Program-made: the position numbers and the translations under genes
Notes under the pieces: model-generated
What the model was told of the DNA's origin: nothing
Database searches by the model: none
What the model saw: only the letters and a program-made list of their open reading frames with translations
Assembly: GCA_030998015.1 (NCBI GenBank)
Contig: JARWMV010000021.1
Location: forward strand, 1-64,000
DNA: 64,000 bases
Origin: Ceratorhiza oryzae-sativae
Lineage: Eukaryota; Basidiomycota; Agaricomycetes; Cantharellales; Ceratobasidiaceae
Reading direction: 5' to 3'
Shown here: positions 34,551 through 46,140 of the stretch, piece by piece
Position numbering within the stretch: position 1 is the stretch's first letter
Layout: each line of letters opens with the position of its first letter

Positions 34551-35541
34551 TGCCTTTCAAGTCACCTGAGTGCTGACTTGTCTTGACTGGCATTGGTGCA
34601 TCTGGTAAGCACCTTTGCAAGTCATTTAGAACCTCTTTCATGTCAGCAAACTTGCTGGCACATTCCATTGTGTCTTCTATTGGGTTGTAGCCCTTCCATC
34701 TGATTTGGTAAAACAGCTTGCCATTCCGCCATTCATAATTTGCAATGTGGTCCACCTCATACTCCTCCTCTCCTTCTTCTGTTATGATTGGTGGTGGTTT
34801 GGCCTGCCTTCTTTGGAAGTCTTTATCTTCTGTGAATGGCAAGAGGAGGTTTACATGGAATACATTGTGTACATGTATGGTTTTAGGTAGGTTCAGGCAA
34901 TATGCATGGGATGAGATCTTTTCTGTGATTTCAAAAGGGCCCCCTTTTTGGTTGTACAATTTCTTGGAGGGTCTCTTGGACAAGAGGTTTGTTAGGAGCA
35001 GCCAAACCTTGTCTCCTACCTTGAATTCCCTCCCTTTCTTTTCCATTTGTTGGTGTAATTCCATTGAGGCTCTTGCCTCATCCCATACTTTTTCCATTTG
35101 ATTACACATGTTGTCTGCAGTGGGGGCCTCAGACAGTTCTTCTCCCTCTTGGACAACCCATCTTGGGTTTTTTCCATATACCATTTCAAATGGGGTTTGT
35201 CCTGTTGTAGCATTTACATGGTTGTTATGGCAGAATTTGGCAATGGGTAACCATTTTACCCAATCATCTTGTCTATAATTGCAGAAGGTTCTTAACAACC
35301 CTTCTACCCATTGATTAGTTCTTTCCAACAGTCCATCTGTTTCTGGATGGAAAGCGGTGGAGAATCTGGGCTTTCTCCCAATTCCCTTGTATAGGGCTTT
35401 TAGGAATTGGCTGTTAAAGGTTGGCCCTTGGTCTGAGACAGTGGTTTCTGGGGTCCTGTGATGTCTCCATACCTCCCTTATGAATATTTCTGCCAGTTCT
35501 TCTGCATTGGTGCTCTCCAGACATGGTACAAAATGGGCCTG
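34513..35541 (-). pseudogene. Element C pol, 3' part: integrase core and chromodomain
   Basis: Continues from 43789 across the B1 insertion (TSD GCCTG on both sides). The integrase core has a second catalytic Asp in TVSDQGPTFNSQF (about 35430) and the Glu region in a HPETDGLLERTNQWVEG block (about 35320), then the GDKVWLL strand, a VHNVFHVNLLLPF block and a chromodomain EEYEVDHIANYEWRNGKLFYQIRWKGY at about 34750-34660. It ends at 34513. A Gly-to-stop-like change near 35330 splits the open frame. Confidence 0.85.
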
Positions 35542-36825
35542 TGTTATGGATCACTAACATTTTCTATTATTTTAGTCTGCTCTGCCAACCTCAAGCAATG
35601 CCTCTGTAATTAAATTGTGAAATACTCGAATTTGTATGCGCTCTGAATTGTACTATTTTCTGTTCCATTAAATAGTACAAATCTCCCGCTCTCCAACGCA
35701 TATTTTATTAAGATTTTACGATAAGATCTCAGAGAGATACAGAGGTTGCGATATTTCCTCCTATCAGGAGATATTGATTACAACATCGCACCGCTCATAT
35801 CTCGGCAACCGCTTACGCTATCAAAGCGATCTTGTGCTCTATCGATAGCTAATCTTCGGCGGTATCTGCTGCCCGAAGATCGTCGCGATCCACCGGATCC
35901 TCGCGCCGGAATGGCCCGAAGATCATTAGAATCTTACTGGACCATCAATCAAGATCTAATGACTCCAGTGAGTCAGGAGAGCTTCCCAAGTTGATCCAGA
36001 AGCTTCTCTGACTCACTTTATGACTCACTGAGATGTAGCCTCTGTTCATTACATGTATATACTATGATAATATGATCTACAAGCCAATAGCAGGTCTCAG
36101 ATGCATCAATGCCTTCGATCCACACCCTGTCTTTACTCTTTTATCCTATACTGGGCTAGGGTGTACCCCAAGTATAGCAGTACCCTCTTTTGATGATCGC
36201 ACTGGCATGCATGTATCTATTTGGCTCTGGAATGCCCTCCTCAGGGTATAAAAGGTCCTCCTCTGAGGCCCTTCCAGACCACCTCCTTCACTCCTCTACT
36301 CAACCCAGACTGGTTATTGGTTTCTTTTCTCTTTCTATTTCTCTTGTCTGTATGTGATTTCTTATATAACTAGTACTGAGGAATAAAGTACCATATTAGT
36401 TATATACTGTCTGAGACATTGTATCTTATATACAGAGATATATAAGGATACAATATTGCCTGATTGAGCGTGACATTAAGTACCAGCTATTAGAGGAAAT
36501 CTAAGTACCTGTAGCTGAGGAAGTACACGCATTAGGCAGCCCACCATCTATCCTATAAGCAATCGCTTAAGCCTAGTATTAAGATTAGTATCAGTTAGTC
36601 CAAGCGACTAGGGCTGAACTACATTTAAGATATCTAAGGGAACCTGACCATAGTAGTCTTGCTCTTTATACCTATAAATTAGTCAGTTTACACTGTGAAA
36701 GATTAAGACTACCTTGAGTGTTACTTGATCGCATTGCAACTATTTTGAGCCTTCTTACTCTAGTCTAAGAAGTATTGAGTACGATTAGTGTATACTAACA
36801 TATCTACATTTGCTTAAGCTCTAGA
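35542..36825 (+). repeat. LTR B1, left part (solo LTR, 1.3 kb family)
   Basis: Starts TGTTATGGATCACTAAC and has a promoter-like GGGTATAAAAGG at about 36245. It is interrupted at 36825 by element A and resumes at 43757 (after the duplicated CTAGA) to end at 43788 in ...CTAACA. GCCTG lies at 35537-35541 and 43789-43793. A CpG-rich core at 35790-35910 encodes part of an 82-codon frame (35746-35994) that is nearly identical in copy B2. Confidence 0.85.
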
Positions 36826-37201
36826 TGTCATGAACTGACACGCATATATCCACTCTATAATATTTTCTTGATTTACTACATTTTACAAGATCATCTTCAA
36901 AACATACTTGCCTTTTATGGTATATCTGTGTCATGTGACTCATGGAATGTTCCGGACCGGTAACCAAGATGTATTTCAACTCCAATGTGAAATTCCGCAG
37001 TTCTGCAGTCGCTTCTACTGCTTCTATCTCTCATCTGTTGTGACTCACTGTACAGACTTGTTTGTTATGATGTGGCTCATACTATGTATATAAACCAGGT
37101 CAAGTTCGCAGAGGACTCCTCAAGAACTTGACCTCTTGTCAAATACAAGTTCTTTTATTTTCTTACCATTTTCCTCATCGCCTGACTTGTTGTCGTCAAC
37201 A
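36826..37201 (+). repeat. 5' LTR of element A
   Basis: TGTCATGAACTGAC to CGTCAACA. TATATAAA at 37087-37094 is the probable promoter; transcripts should start near 37112-37125. Confidence 0.9.
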
Positions 37202-37203
37202 TC

Positions 37204-37217
37204 AGGTCAAGTTCTTG
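37204..37217 (+). promoter_or_regulatory. Self-complementary primer-binding site of element A
   Basis: AGGTCAAGTTCTTG, 2 nt after the LTR, is the exact complement of CAAGAACTTGACCT at 37121-37134, just downstream of the LTR TATA box and so at the predicted start of the transcript. No tRNA 3'-end complement (TGG...) is present. This matches self-priming as established for Tf1 of fission yeast. Confidence 0.75.
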
Positions 37218-37499
37218 ACAATCGTAAGTCTCAGTGTCGTCTGGGATACTTTTGGAACGCCGTTGGCGTCGTCTTGAGATAACTCCTTGTTGCCTTCCCC
37301 AATCCCACTCCACCTATCCACAGCCACGAGATATCGTTGCCCTATACGCACCTCTGTGAAACCTTGCATAGCCAGGTCCCTCACACGTCGTAACAAGCTT
37401 CGGTTCTCTAATCTCTTTCGTCAACAAGAGGTGGGGTCGCTCATTGCCCTTAAGTAGCTGAGCAACAGAGGTCACCTTCCTATTCCAATAGACTTGGGA

Positions 37500-38463
37500 A
37501 AGGGTCTATTTTTCCTTTTATCTTGCTCTTGCTCAAGTACGTCTCTGATGGAACGCACGGCCCTCAAGTGGCACAACCTTTTACAGAAGACCAGCGCTGC
37601 CATCTGTGTGGGTGGTTCAGACACCTGTCGATCCACTGCTTCACCCTCAACTTGGTCAAAAGTATCCTTGAAGAAGCTGGGCACATCGATTTCAACTGAG
37701 TAGTAATCATCAAAGTCTGCCCCCAGAAAGTCGGACGTGCTCAACAAGCCTTTGTCACCGAGCCAGGTGCCCCTGAGTGCAGCATTTGCCATCGGGCAAA
37801 CGGAGCCACCTTCCCAGCGCGCTGCCCTTATTGTCCTAAGAAGGACAAATTCCTTTATTACTACACCATCCCCCGCAACCAGCTATAAGCTGGAGAACCT
37901 CGGCCAACAACTTCTTCGTCACCTGCTAAACACTATCGAAAATTTCCAAGACAGGTACTGTTATTACCGGAACAAGTACGAAGAAACCTGTGAAAAACTT
38001 CACAAATCTGAGGCCTGTTGCGCATACTTAACCGAGCGTTTGCGCGAACACCAGGAGGACTACCTATCCCTCCTCCAAGACCATCTCAGACTAGAAGCTA
38101 TAGTCCAAGAAACAATTGAACCCCATGAGTACGCCTTCCCTGTCTTCTCAACACCGTCAGACCTCCCTCACCCCACCTTTTTAAGTGGCACAGGCTTGCC
38201 AATTCAGGAAGAAGCACCCCTTCCAGCAGCCCAAATCAATTCTCCCCAAGGAAACACTCCTGCGGGACCAAACTAAACTAAAAAGGGTGGAGTGCCCATA
38301 TCATTGCCAAGACACCAAAAGTTGGGACTTGGACGACACCTGGTTAAGATTCGCAGGGATCAAAAACTTTGAAATTTATAGACTCGTGCAGGGAACAGAA
38401 ATCCTATACTACCAAAACAATTCCCAATTCCCTGTACTTCCTTATCGCCTATGTCGCTTTTAG
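37500..38463 (+). pseudogene. Pre-gag coding region of element A (zinc-knuckle and coiled-coil ORFs)
   Basis: Three overlapping frames between 5' LTR and gag. Frame 1 (about 37500-37890) has CHLCGWFRHLSIHC, a CX2CX4HX4C knuckle, then a second Cys pair set CSICHRANG...CPYC; in this copy a TGA replaces a Cys codon near 37698. Frame 2 (to 38276) is a long charged helix (ENFQDRYCYYRNKYEETCEKL... EHQEDYLSLLQDHLRLEAI), probably coiled coil. Frame 3 (38185-38463) ends TKSWDLDDTWLRFAGIKNFEIYRLVQ. All three recur in the copy at 61774-62780, which suggests real coding sequence, possibly joined by splicing or frameshifting. Confidence 0.6.
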
Positions 38464-39876
38464 AATTTTATCAAACCTTCTCTGAAATGGCGTCCCAATC
38501 CTCTGCCCCTGCTTGGGCAAATATGTCTGATGGGGAAAAAGTTGTCTATATGCTCCAGTCAATGGATGAGTTACAAGAGCGAACCAACAACCTCCAAAAT
38601 GATGTTGGAGATGTTGAAAACAATAATAAAGTCTACACGGATGCACTTGAGGCCAAACTCACCACCAATCAGACAAAATTAGATGCAGACGTGGCAGGAT
38701 TAGCTGCCAACATCAATAATCTAGTGGGGATGTTAGCCATCCTCCAGACCACGATCACGCGCATTGAAGCACAAGTCAACACTTCCACAGGAGGCCCAGG
38801 TGCTGCTCAAGTACTAGCTGCCTCCAGCACAGCCCAACCACAACCAACAGCACCTGCTCCCTCTGGAGGATCGACTGCAAAGGTTAAGATGGCTGCCCCT
38901 CAAAAATTTGATGGCACAAAACAGGAAGACGCCATCTCATTCAGAATTGCATGTGCCCAATACATCAATACAAACATGAGTGGGCATTCGGCTGACCAAG
39001 TGGTTGCTTTCATCACCTCTTATCTCGAAGGGTCAGCAGCTGAATGGGTTAACTTGTACGAGGAATTCGAAATTTTAAACCCTGGAACTGCAATCCCCTG
39101 GCTCCACAATGCCAATCTGTTCTGGCAAGAATTTACTACCTGCTATTGGGACCTGAACTGCACTGAAAATAACTGACAAATGGCGGAAACTGAAACAATC
39201 CAAGACGGTTCAGGATTACCTCACCCTATTCAACCTATATTCCACAGGCCTCAACTACAACGATGCCGCCATGCATGATCAGTTCTATGATGGTCTATCA
39301 ACAGACATAACGGATAGCATGGTGGCCCAAAACTATGATCCCCGCACAAAGACATTTGCCCAGCTCACACAGCGGGCCCTGGAAATTGACCGCCACCTCA
39401 TTTCCTTTGGCAGCAAGAGGACATCTCATGGGGGTAATAAGTCCAGCAGCAACAATGCTTCGACTAGCAGGCCCGCAAATAACCCCCAAAGCGCCTCCCA
39501 AAAAGAGAAATTCAAGAATGGGGAACACATATACAAGATTAAAGATGGCAGGGCTGTAAAAGGTCAAATTGTAGCCATTGGCCCTAATTCAAAGGGCTTC
39601 ACAGTTCCAACCGTCTGTTACGATGGCAGTAATACCAACATACAAGAATCCTTCAAGGACATAAAGAAGGACAACCATCCGCCGGCGGCCCCAAAGGCAA
39701 AGGATCCAGACGCAATGGATCTGGATAGCGCAGGAAAAGGAAAGGGGATGAACACCTGCTATAACTGTGGAGGACGGGGCCATATTGCAGCCAAATGCCC
39801 CTCAGCTAAGATGTCAGGATACGAGGCAGTGGTTGAGGATGTAGAAACAACCGACGATGAGTCGGTAAAAGAATGA
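38451..39876 (+). pseudogene. Gag of element A, one frameshift
   Basis: Structural protein of the retrotransposon particle. Start at 38451 or, more likely, 38487 (MASQSSAPAWANMSDGEK). It has an N-terminal coiled coil, a Pro/Ala linker, the Gag core (PQKFDGTKQEDAISFRIACAQYI... EWVNLYEEF) and a zinc knuckle CYNCGGRGHIAAKC near the C-terminus. Compared with 63479-63500, two bases (TG) are missing at about 39173, producing a premature TGA at 39174-39176; the frame resumes at 39177. The stop codon overlaps the pol start (ATGA at 39873-39876). Confidence 0.85.
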
Positions 39877-42800
39877 GCTCAAACCGTGCCAGGGGGGCAG
39901 TCTTGGGCGCTATGTTACAAAATGCGCATAACGAAAATAAAAATATGGGAATGGAATGTATGTCGTTAGGAAACCAATCACAATTACAGTTTTTCTTCCA
40001 TGCATTCCCTCTGCGCATAACCCCTGAACGCAAGTCTGCATATAACATGAAAAAATTCAACGGATGGGCCATGATCGATTCAGGGGCCACATCAGTATTT
40101 ATACATGAAAACTTGGTTAAACAATACCGTATTCCTACCGTCGCCCTAAAAACACCCAAGAAACTGAGGGTAATTGATGGAAGGGAGATAGACTCTGGGT
40201 CTGTGACCCATTACTGCACCTTTGAGTTGTGCATTCAAGAGCACCGAGAAATCCTCAGTGCCTACGTTGTGAATGTTGGCAAAAATGATTTAGTCCTGGG
40301 CATGTCATGGCTCAAATTCCATAACCCCGATATTGATTGGGATGGGAAAGACATGAAGTTTAACTCACCAATATGCCTGAAGCACTGCATCACAAAACCC
40401 CTGCATGTGCAAGCAAATGAACCTAAGGAGCTTCAGTTGGACTCCCTAGACTCCCTCCCAACAAAATATGAAGAATTCCAGAAAATATTCGCTGAAGAAG
40501 ACGACATCCAACCATTACCACCCCATAGGAAGTGGGATATGGAAATAGATTTAAAACTGGATGCCAAGCCAAGGCACAGTCCCATATATAGTGTGGGTGT
40601 CAAGGAAGATGCAGAATTGCAGAAAACCCTGGACTGCCAACTGAAAGCAGGGCATATCAGACCCTCAAGGTCACCAATGGCATCCCCAGTCATATTTGTC
40701 AAAAAGAAGAATGGGAAGTTGCGCATGTGCATTGACTACCGGCGACTAAACGAAATGACAGTCTCTAATGTGTACCCACTCCCGCGCATCAATGATATTG
40801 TGGAGACTCTGTGTGGGGCAAAGATATTCACCAAGTTTGATCTAAAGTGGGGCTTCAACCTCATACGAATTCGGGAAGGGGACGAATGGAAAGCAGCTTT
40901 TAAGACCAAGTATGGGCTTTAGTCATGCAATTTGGTCAAAAGAACGCACCAGGAACCTTCATGGCCATGATCAGGGAAGAGTTCCAAGACATCGAGGGCA
41001 TTTATGTGGTAATCTATATGGATGACATATTAGTATTCTCCAAAAACCAGGAAGAACACGATGAACATGTCAAGGAAGTCTTATGTCGCCTTCAAAAAGC
41101 TGGCCTATATTGCGCTCTGGAAAAATGCGTCTTTGATGTCACTGAAGTCGATTACCTGGGAATAGTAGTGACTCCCCAGGGAATTAAAGTAGACCCAGCC
41201 AAGGTTGAAAAAGCTGTTGAATGGCCAACCCCTACCAACCCAACCGAAGTCCTGGAAGGGTTGGGGTTTGCAAATTGGTTGAGGCACTTCATAAAAGACT
41301 TTTCGAAAATTACAAGATGTCTTTATGAACTTGTCAAGAAGGATGTAAAATGGGAATGGACAGAAGAAAGGGATCAAGCATGGAATCTGCTGAAGCAAAA
41401 ATTAAAAGAAGCCCCCCTCCTAATCCAACCAGAGCCCAACAAACCATTTATTTTAGAAACCGATGCCTCAGGCTATGCCACAGGCGCTGTATTATTGCAA
41501 TATGGGGAGGACGGAATGCTCCACCCAATTTCCTGTTACTCCAAGGCAATGGTCCCAGCAGAAAGGAATTATGATATCTACAACAAAGAAATGCTGGCAA
41601 TCATAAAGGCCCTCAAACACTGGCGTCATTTGCTAGAAGGGGCTGAACACCCAGTAAACATTGTTTGTGACCACAAGAATTTGGAGTACTGGAAGACAAA
41701 TCGGCCACTGAACGGTCGGATCACAAGGTGGCATGAGTTCTTATCCAGGTTTGAATTCAAGATTCTATATATTGAAGGGGCGAAGAATGGCCGGGCAGAC
41801 ATACTCTCTAGGCTGTCAAGACACATCCCTAAAGAGGGGGGTGAGAGCCAAGCTCTGCTTGCGCAAAACCAATTTTTGGAACTGAAATCACTATGCCTGC
41901 AAGCAATCACACCAGACAATGACCTAGAACAACTCATTAGGGATGCTATCCCTGGGGACGAACACCTATCAAAAGTCCTAAAAGCCCTAGATGACAATGA
42001 GAAGGTCAAAGATTGGGAATGGGACGAAGGACTCTTACGACACAAAGGCAGAATCTACATCCCAAATAACAAAGAACTTCGCAAACTGGTCATTGCAAGC
42101 CGTCACAATAACCCAGCAGCAGGACACCCAGGACAGTTCAGAACATATGAACTGTTAAATCGCAAATACACGTGGTTATCAATGAAAAAATCAGTCAACG
42201 AATATGTCACACACTGCGAGTCATGCATCAGGAACAAGCACAGCAACCAAGTTCCCCCAGGGCTCTTAAACCCAATACCTGCACCAGAAAAACCTTGGGA
42301 GGAAATTACTTATGATCTGATCACCGGGCTACCCCTGTCAGAGGGATTTGATGCCATATTTACAGTTGTCGATCGCCTGACAAAAATGGTCCACTTTATT
42401 CCATGTCAATTGGAAGCCAGTGCTATGGCTTGCGCCAACCTGTTCCTAACATATGTATGGAAACTCCATGGGTTACCACGGAAAACAATCTCAGACCGTG
42501 GCCCCAACTTTGCATCCAAATTCTTAAGGCACTTATACAAACGACTGGATATAAAACCCTCCTACTCCACAGCATACCACCCTCAGACAGATGGCCAGTC
42601 CGAACGGGCCAACCAAGTAGTGGAAGGGTACATCAGACACTATGTATCAGACAGACAAGATGACTGGGTCTCGCTCCTACCATTAGCTGAATTTGCCTAC
42701 AATAATGGTGTCAACACCTCAACTGGCAAATAACCATTCTTTGCAAACTACGGTTTCCACCCAAGGCTAGCAGTTGGGGACAGGGAAGAACCAGAACTCC

Positions 42801-43393
42801 CTTTAGCGGACAACCATGCAGAATGGCTCCAAAAGGGCCATGACGAACTTAAGGCAGCCCTGGAAATAGCAAACCAGAGGATCAAGGAATACTATGACCA
42901 GAAGCATCAGACCCCTGAAGCTATTAAGGTTGGAGACAAAGTCTGGCTTGATACCAAAAACATACGGACACAGCAGGCCTCCAGGAAACTGGCCCACAAA
43001 AGAGTTGGACCATTCAAGGTGGTAGCACAACATGGCACACATGCCTACAAACTGGACCTACTGATAACCATGAAAATACACCCAGTGTTTCACGTCTCAC
43101 TCCTGACCAAATATAAAGACGACCCCTATGGCCGTCAGGTTCCCCCACCACCACCTGTGGTAACTCCTGAAGGGGAAGAAGAATTCGAAGTGGAACAGAT
43201 CATAAAGTCACGATACAACAAAAGATCTAACATCTTTGAATACTATGTCAAGTGGCTCGGCTACGACGAGCAACAATGGTTAACCTATGATGACCTGGTG
43301 AACACGCCAGAACTCATCACCGACTATGTCAAGTCGCACCCAAAGGCACCTCAGGACCCCCGTGCCTTGAAGGGGGGAAGTGTCACGAACTGA
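39873..43393 (+). pseudogene. Pol of element A: protease, RT, RNase H, integrase, chromodomain
   Basis: Starts in an ATGA overlap with gag. Protease MIDSGATS (about 40070); RT with LRMCIDYRRLNEMT and the YMDD box (about 41020); RNase H FILETDASGYATG (41450); H2C2 finger GHPGQ...HCESCIRNK (42120-42240); integrase core YDLITGLPLSEGFDAIFTVVDR, ISDRGPNFASKF, TDGQSERANQ (42310-42610); chromodomain EEEFEVEQIIKSRYN... (43180-43340). The stop at 43391-43393 lies inside the 3' LTR. Two lesions: a net 10-nt deletion at about 40917 relative to 56745-56757, and a TAA nonsense codon at 42731-42733. Confidence 0.95.
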
Positions 43394-43756
43394 CACGCAT
43401 ATATCCACTCTATAATATTTTCTCGATTTACTACATTTTACAAGATCATCTTCAAAACATACTTGCCTTTTATGGTATATCTGTGTCATGTGACTCATGG
43501 AATGTTCCAGACCGGTAACCGAGATGTATTTCAACTCCAATGTGAAATTCCGCAGTTCCGCAGTCGCTTCTACTGCTTCTATCTCTTATCTGTTGTGACT
43601 CACTGTACAGACTTGTTTGTTATGATGTGGCTCATACTATGCATATAAACCAGGTCAAGTTCGCAGAGGACTCCTCAAGAACTTGACCTCTCGTCGAATA
43701 CAAGTTCTTTTATTATCTTACCATTTTCCTCATTGCCTGACTTGTCGTCATCGACA
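43381..43756 (+). repeat. 3' LTR of element A
   Basis: 376 bp, TGTCACGAACTGAC to CATCGACA, preceded by a polypurine tract at 43369-43380. Followed by the duplicated CTAGA. Confidence 0.95.
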
Positions 43757-43788
43757 CTAGATATTCAAGTGTACCCTGACCCCTAACA
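43757..43788 (+). repeat. LTR B1, right end
   Basis: Duplicated CTAGA followed by the last 27 bp of LTR B1 (TATTCAAGTGTACCCTG...CTAACA), matching the ends of B3 and, in reverse, B2 and B5. Confidence 0.85.
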
Positions 43789-43793
43789 GCCTG

Positions 43794-46140
43794 CCAGGAG
43801 AATCAATCTACAACTGTCAAGATGCTGTCGTACCCCTTTGAGACAGGTAATTTGATGATGAAATCATATGTGACATCTGCCCATGGTTTCCATGGGATTG
43901 GTAAGGGCTTCAGGGGAGTGCCTTGTTTGTGTCCTTTGCTTCTTTGACACGTTTCACAAGATTCCATGTATCAGTTTACTTGGGCCTTCATTCCTGGCCA
44001 GTAGTAATCCCTTGATAGTAATTCTAGTGTTTGGGCTTGTCCCTGATCACCTGCCACAGGGGCATCATGGCACTCCTCAAGGAGACTCAACCTCAAGTCC
44101 TTGTCATCTGGGATGTAGAGCCTATTGTCATACCTTAATAGGCCCTCCTTCATTTTGTACCTTCTAAATTCCTTCTGTACTGAGGGCAGTAGTTATTCTT
44201 TATTTGCCACACTCAGCCTTAAGGATCTGATAGATTTGTCTTCTTCCTGAGGTTCTTTAAGCTCCTCCCAGAAATTCCCCTTTACTTCTGCCTTGAAACC
44301 TATGAACCTTTCTTCTGGAATCATGATCTGTGGTTCCATAGGGGTGTCCCCATGGTCACTCCTTCTGGAAAGGGCATCTGGCTTCTGTGAGAGTTTCCCT
44401 GGTCTATACACAATCTGAAAATTGAAGGGTGCCAGAGTGAGATACCATCTGGCATGCCTTCTATTCCACATCTGGGCATTTTGTGAGTACTGGAGGTTCC
44501 TATGGTTGGTGTATGTCACAATAGGTTCCTCTGTCCCTTCTAGGTATAACCTCCAGTGCTCTAAGGACCTAACAATTGCAAGCAACTCCTTGTTGTAGGT
44601 GTCATAATTTTCTCTGGTGGGGTGAAGCTCTTTGATAGGAAGGCAATTGGATGCAATTGGTTGTCATCACCCTTTTGGCTTAGTACCACCCCATGGCCAC
44701 TCCTGAGGTGTCTGTTTCCAGTATGTATGGCTTGTTTGGGTTTGGGTGGATTAAGACTGGTTCTCTTGCTACTGCTTCTTTGATAGCTTCAAATGCTTCC
44801 TGTTGTTTTCTTTCCCACAGGAATTTGACATCTTTTTGAGTGAGATCTGTGAGGGGTTTGGCTAAGGTGCTAACCTTCTCTATCCACCTTCTATAGAACC
44901 CCATGAAGCCTAGGAATGCTTGGACTTCTTTTACTGTGTTAGGTTCTGGCCATTCTAGAACTGCATTTACCTTTTCCTTTTCCATCAATATCCCTTCTGG
45001 GGATATGACAATTCCAATGAAGCTTACCTCCTTCACAAAGAACTGACACTTGTGTGGTTTGAGGAAGAGGTGGTTTTCCCTCATTCTTCTTAACACTTCC
45101 CTGACATGTTGTATGTGTTCTTCCCTGTTTCTGGAAAACACTAGTACATCATCCATGTAGATTACCACATAATCATCTATTATGTCACAGAACCTTTCCA
45201 TCATGAACCTTGTAAAGGTTCTTGGTCCTTCTTTTACTCTGAATGGCATGACCAAGCATTCAAACTGGCCTTCTCCTGTCCTGAAAGCTGTTTTCCATTC
45301 GTCTCCCTCTTTTACCCTGATGTTGTTGAACCCCCATCGAACATCCATTTTTGAATAGATGGTTGCATCCTTCAGTCTCTCAATCAATTCTATTTGGATT
45401 GGAAGTGGAAACCTGTCTGGCTTGGTGATGTCATTCATCTTATGGTAGTCGACTACCAACCTAAGCCCTCCATCTGCTTTGTTCACATAGAAACAGGGTG
45501 CAGCTACAGCTGACTGGCTGGGCCTTATTTTCCTGTTTCTTAGTTCCTCCTCTAGGTACTCCCTGAGCACCTTAGTTTCTGCTGGTGACATACTGTACCT
45601 CTTTGCAGGCTTTGGCAGCTCTGCTCCCTTGATCAGGCCCATTTTGAAGTCCAGGTTACCTTGGTGGGGTGGAAGTTCTCAGAAACCTTCTTCCCCAAAC
45701 AGGTCTTCAAAATCCCTAAATTCTTCTGGGATTTGTAAGCTTTCACTTGCTGCCCTTGCCTTGATTTCAACTGGGTATGAGATGGTAAGGTCTTTCCAAT
45801 CTATGATAGGTTCTGCTTCTTCAAGCCATTCTTTCCCTAGGACTATGTCTGTGTCACCTAGGGTCATCACATAAAGGGAGCATTTCAGTGTCTTCCCTTC
45901 CACTTCAATATTTAGTTCTGCCCTTTCTTCTATGGTGTCCTTGATTTCATTTCCATCAATGGCCACAATTGATTTCTTGTGTTTGAGGGGAGTGGTCAGA
46001 ATCCCCTTTTCCCTTGAATAGGCCTAATCGATGAAGTTGGTTGAAGATCCTGAGTCAATCAGCATCTTTGCTGGTTCCATGATTCCCTCTACCATAGTGT
46101 ATATTATTGATTGATTACTAGACTTCTTGAGGTAACATAC
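43794..46140 (-). pseudogene. Element C pol, 5' part: protease, RT, RNase H, integrase N-terminus
   Basis: Minus strand, read from high to low coordinates. Protease with IDSGSSTNF near 46060 and VMTLGDTDIVLGKEWL near 45850; RT with LRLVVDYHKMNDIT and YMDD (about 45160); start of RNase H (ILETDTSG) and, after a frameshift near 44690 in a G run, its remainder (LAIVRSLEHWRLYLEG... PDALSRR); integrase zinc finger (ESCETC) and VTYDFIIKLPVSKGYDSILTVVD by 43820. At least four in-frame stops (near 46022, 45679, 43968, 43812), several being TGA where family logic expects Arg. Continues at 35541. Confidence 0.85.

Larger units (their letters stand above)
36826..43756 (+). mobile_element. Element A: near-complete Gypsy chromovirus (Tf1/sushi-like)
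   Basis: 6,931 bp with 376-bp LTRs and a 5-bp CTAGA target duplication (36821-36825, 43757-43761). Order: 5' LTR, self-primer site, a 1.2-kb pre-gag coding region, gag, pol (protease, RT, RNase H, integrase, chromodomain), polypurine tract (AAGGGGGGAAG), 3' LTR. The two LTRs differ at roughly a dozen positions, mostly transitions at CpG sites. Lesions in the pre-gag frame, gag and pol (two in pol) make it non-autonomous. It is the best-preserved copy of its family here. Confidence 0.95.

Noticed and set aside
36908..37093. About 61-codon frame recurring at 43463-43648 and 61225-61410
   Set aside because: Lies in the LTR upstream of its TATA box and recurs only because the LTRs are copies; it varies in phase with LTR decay.
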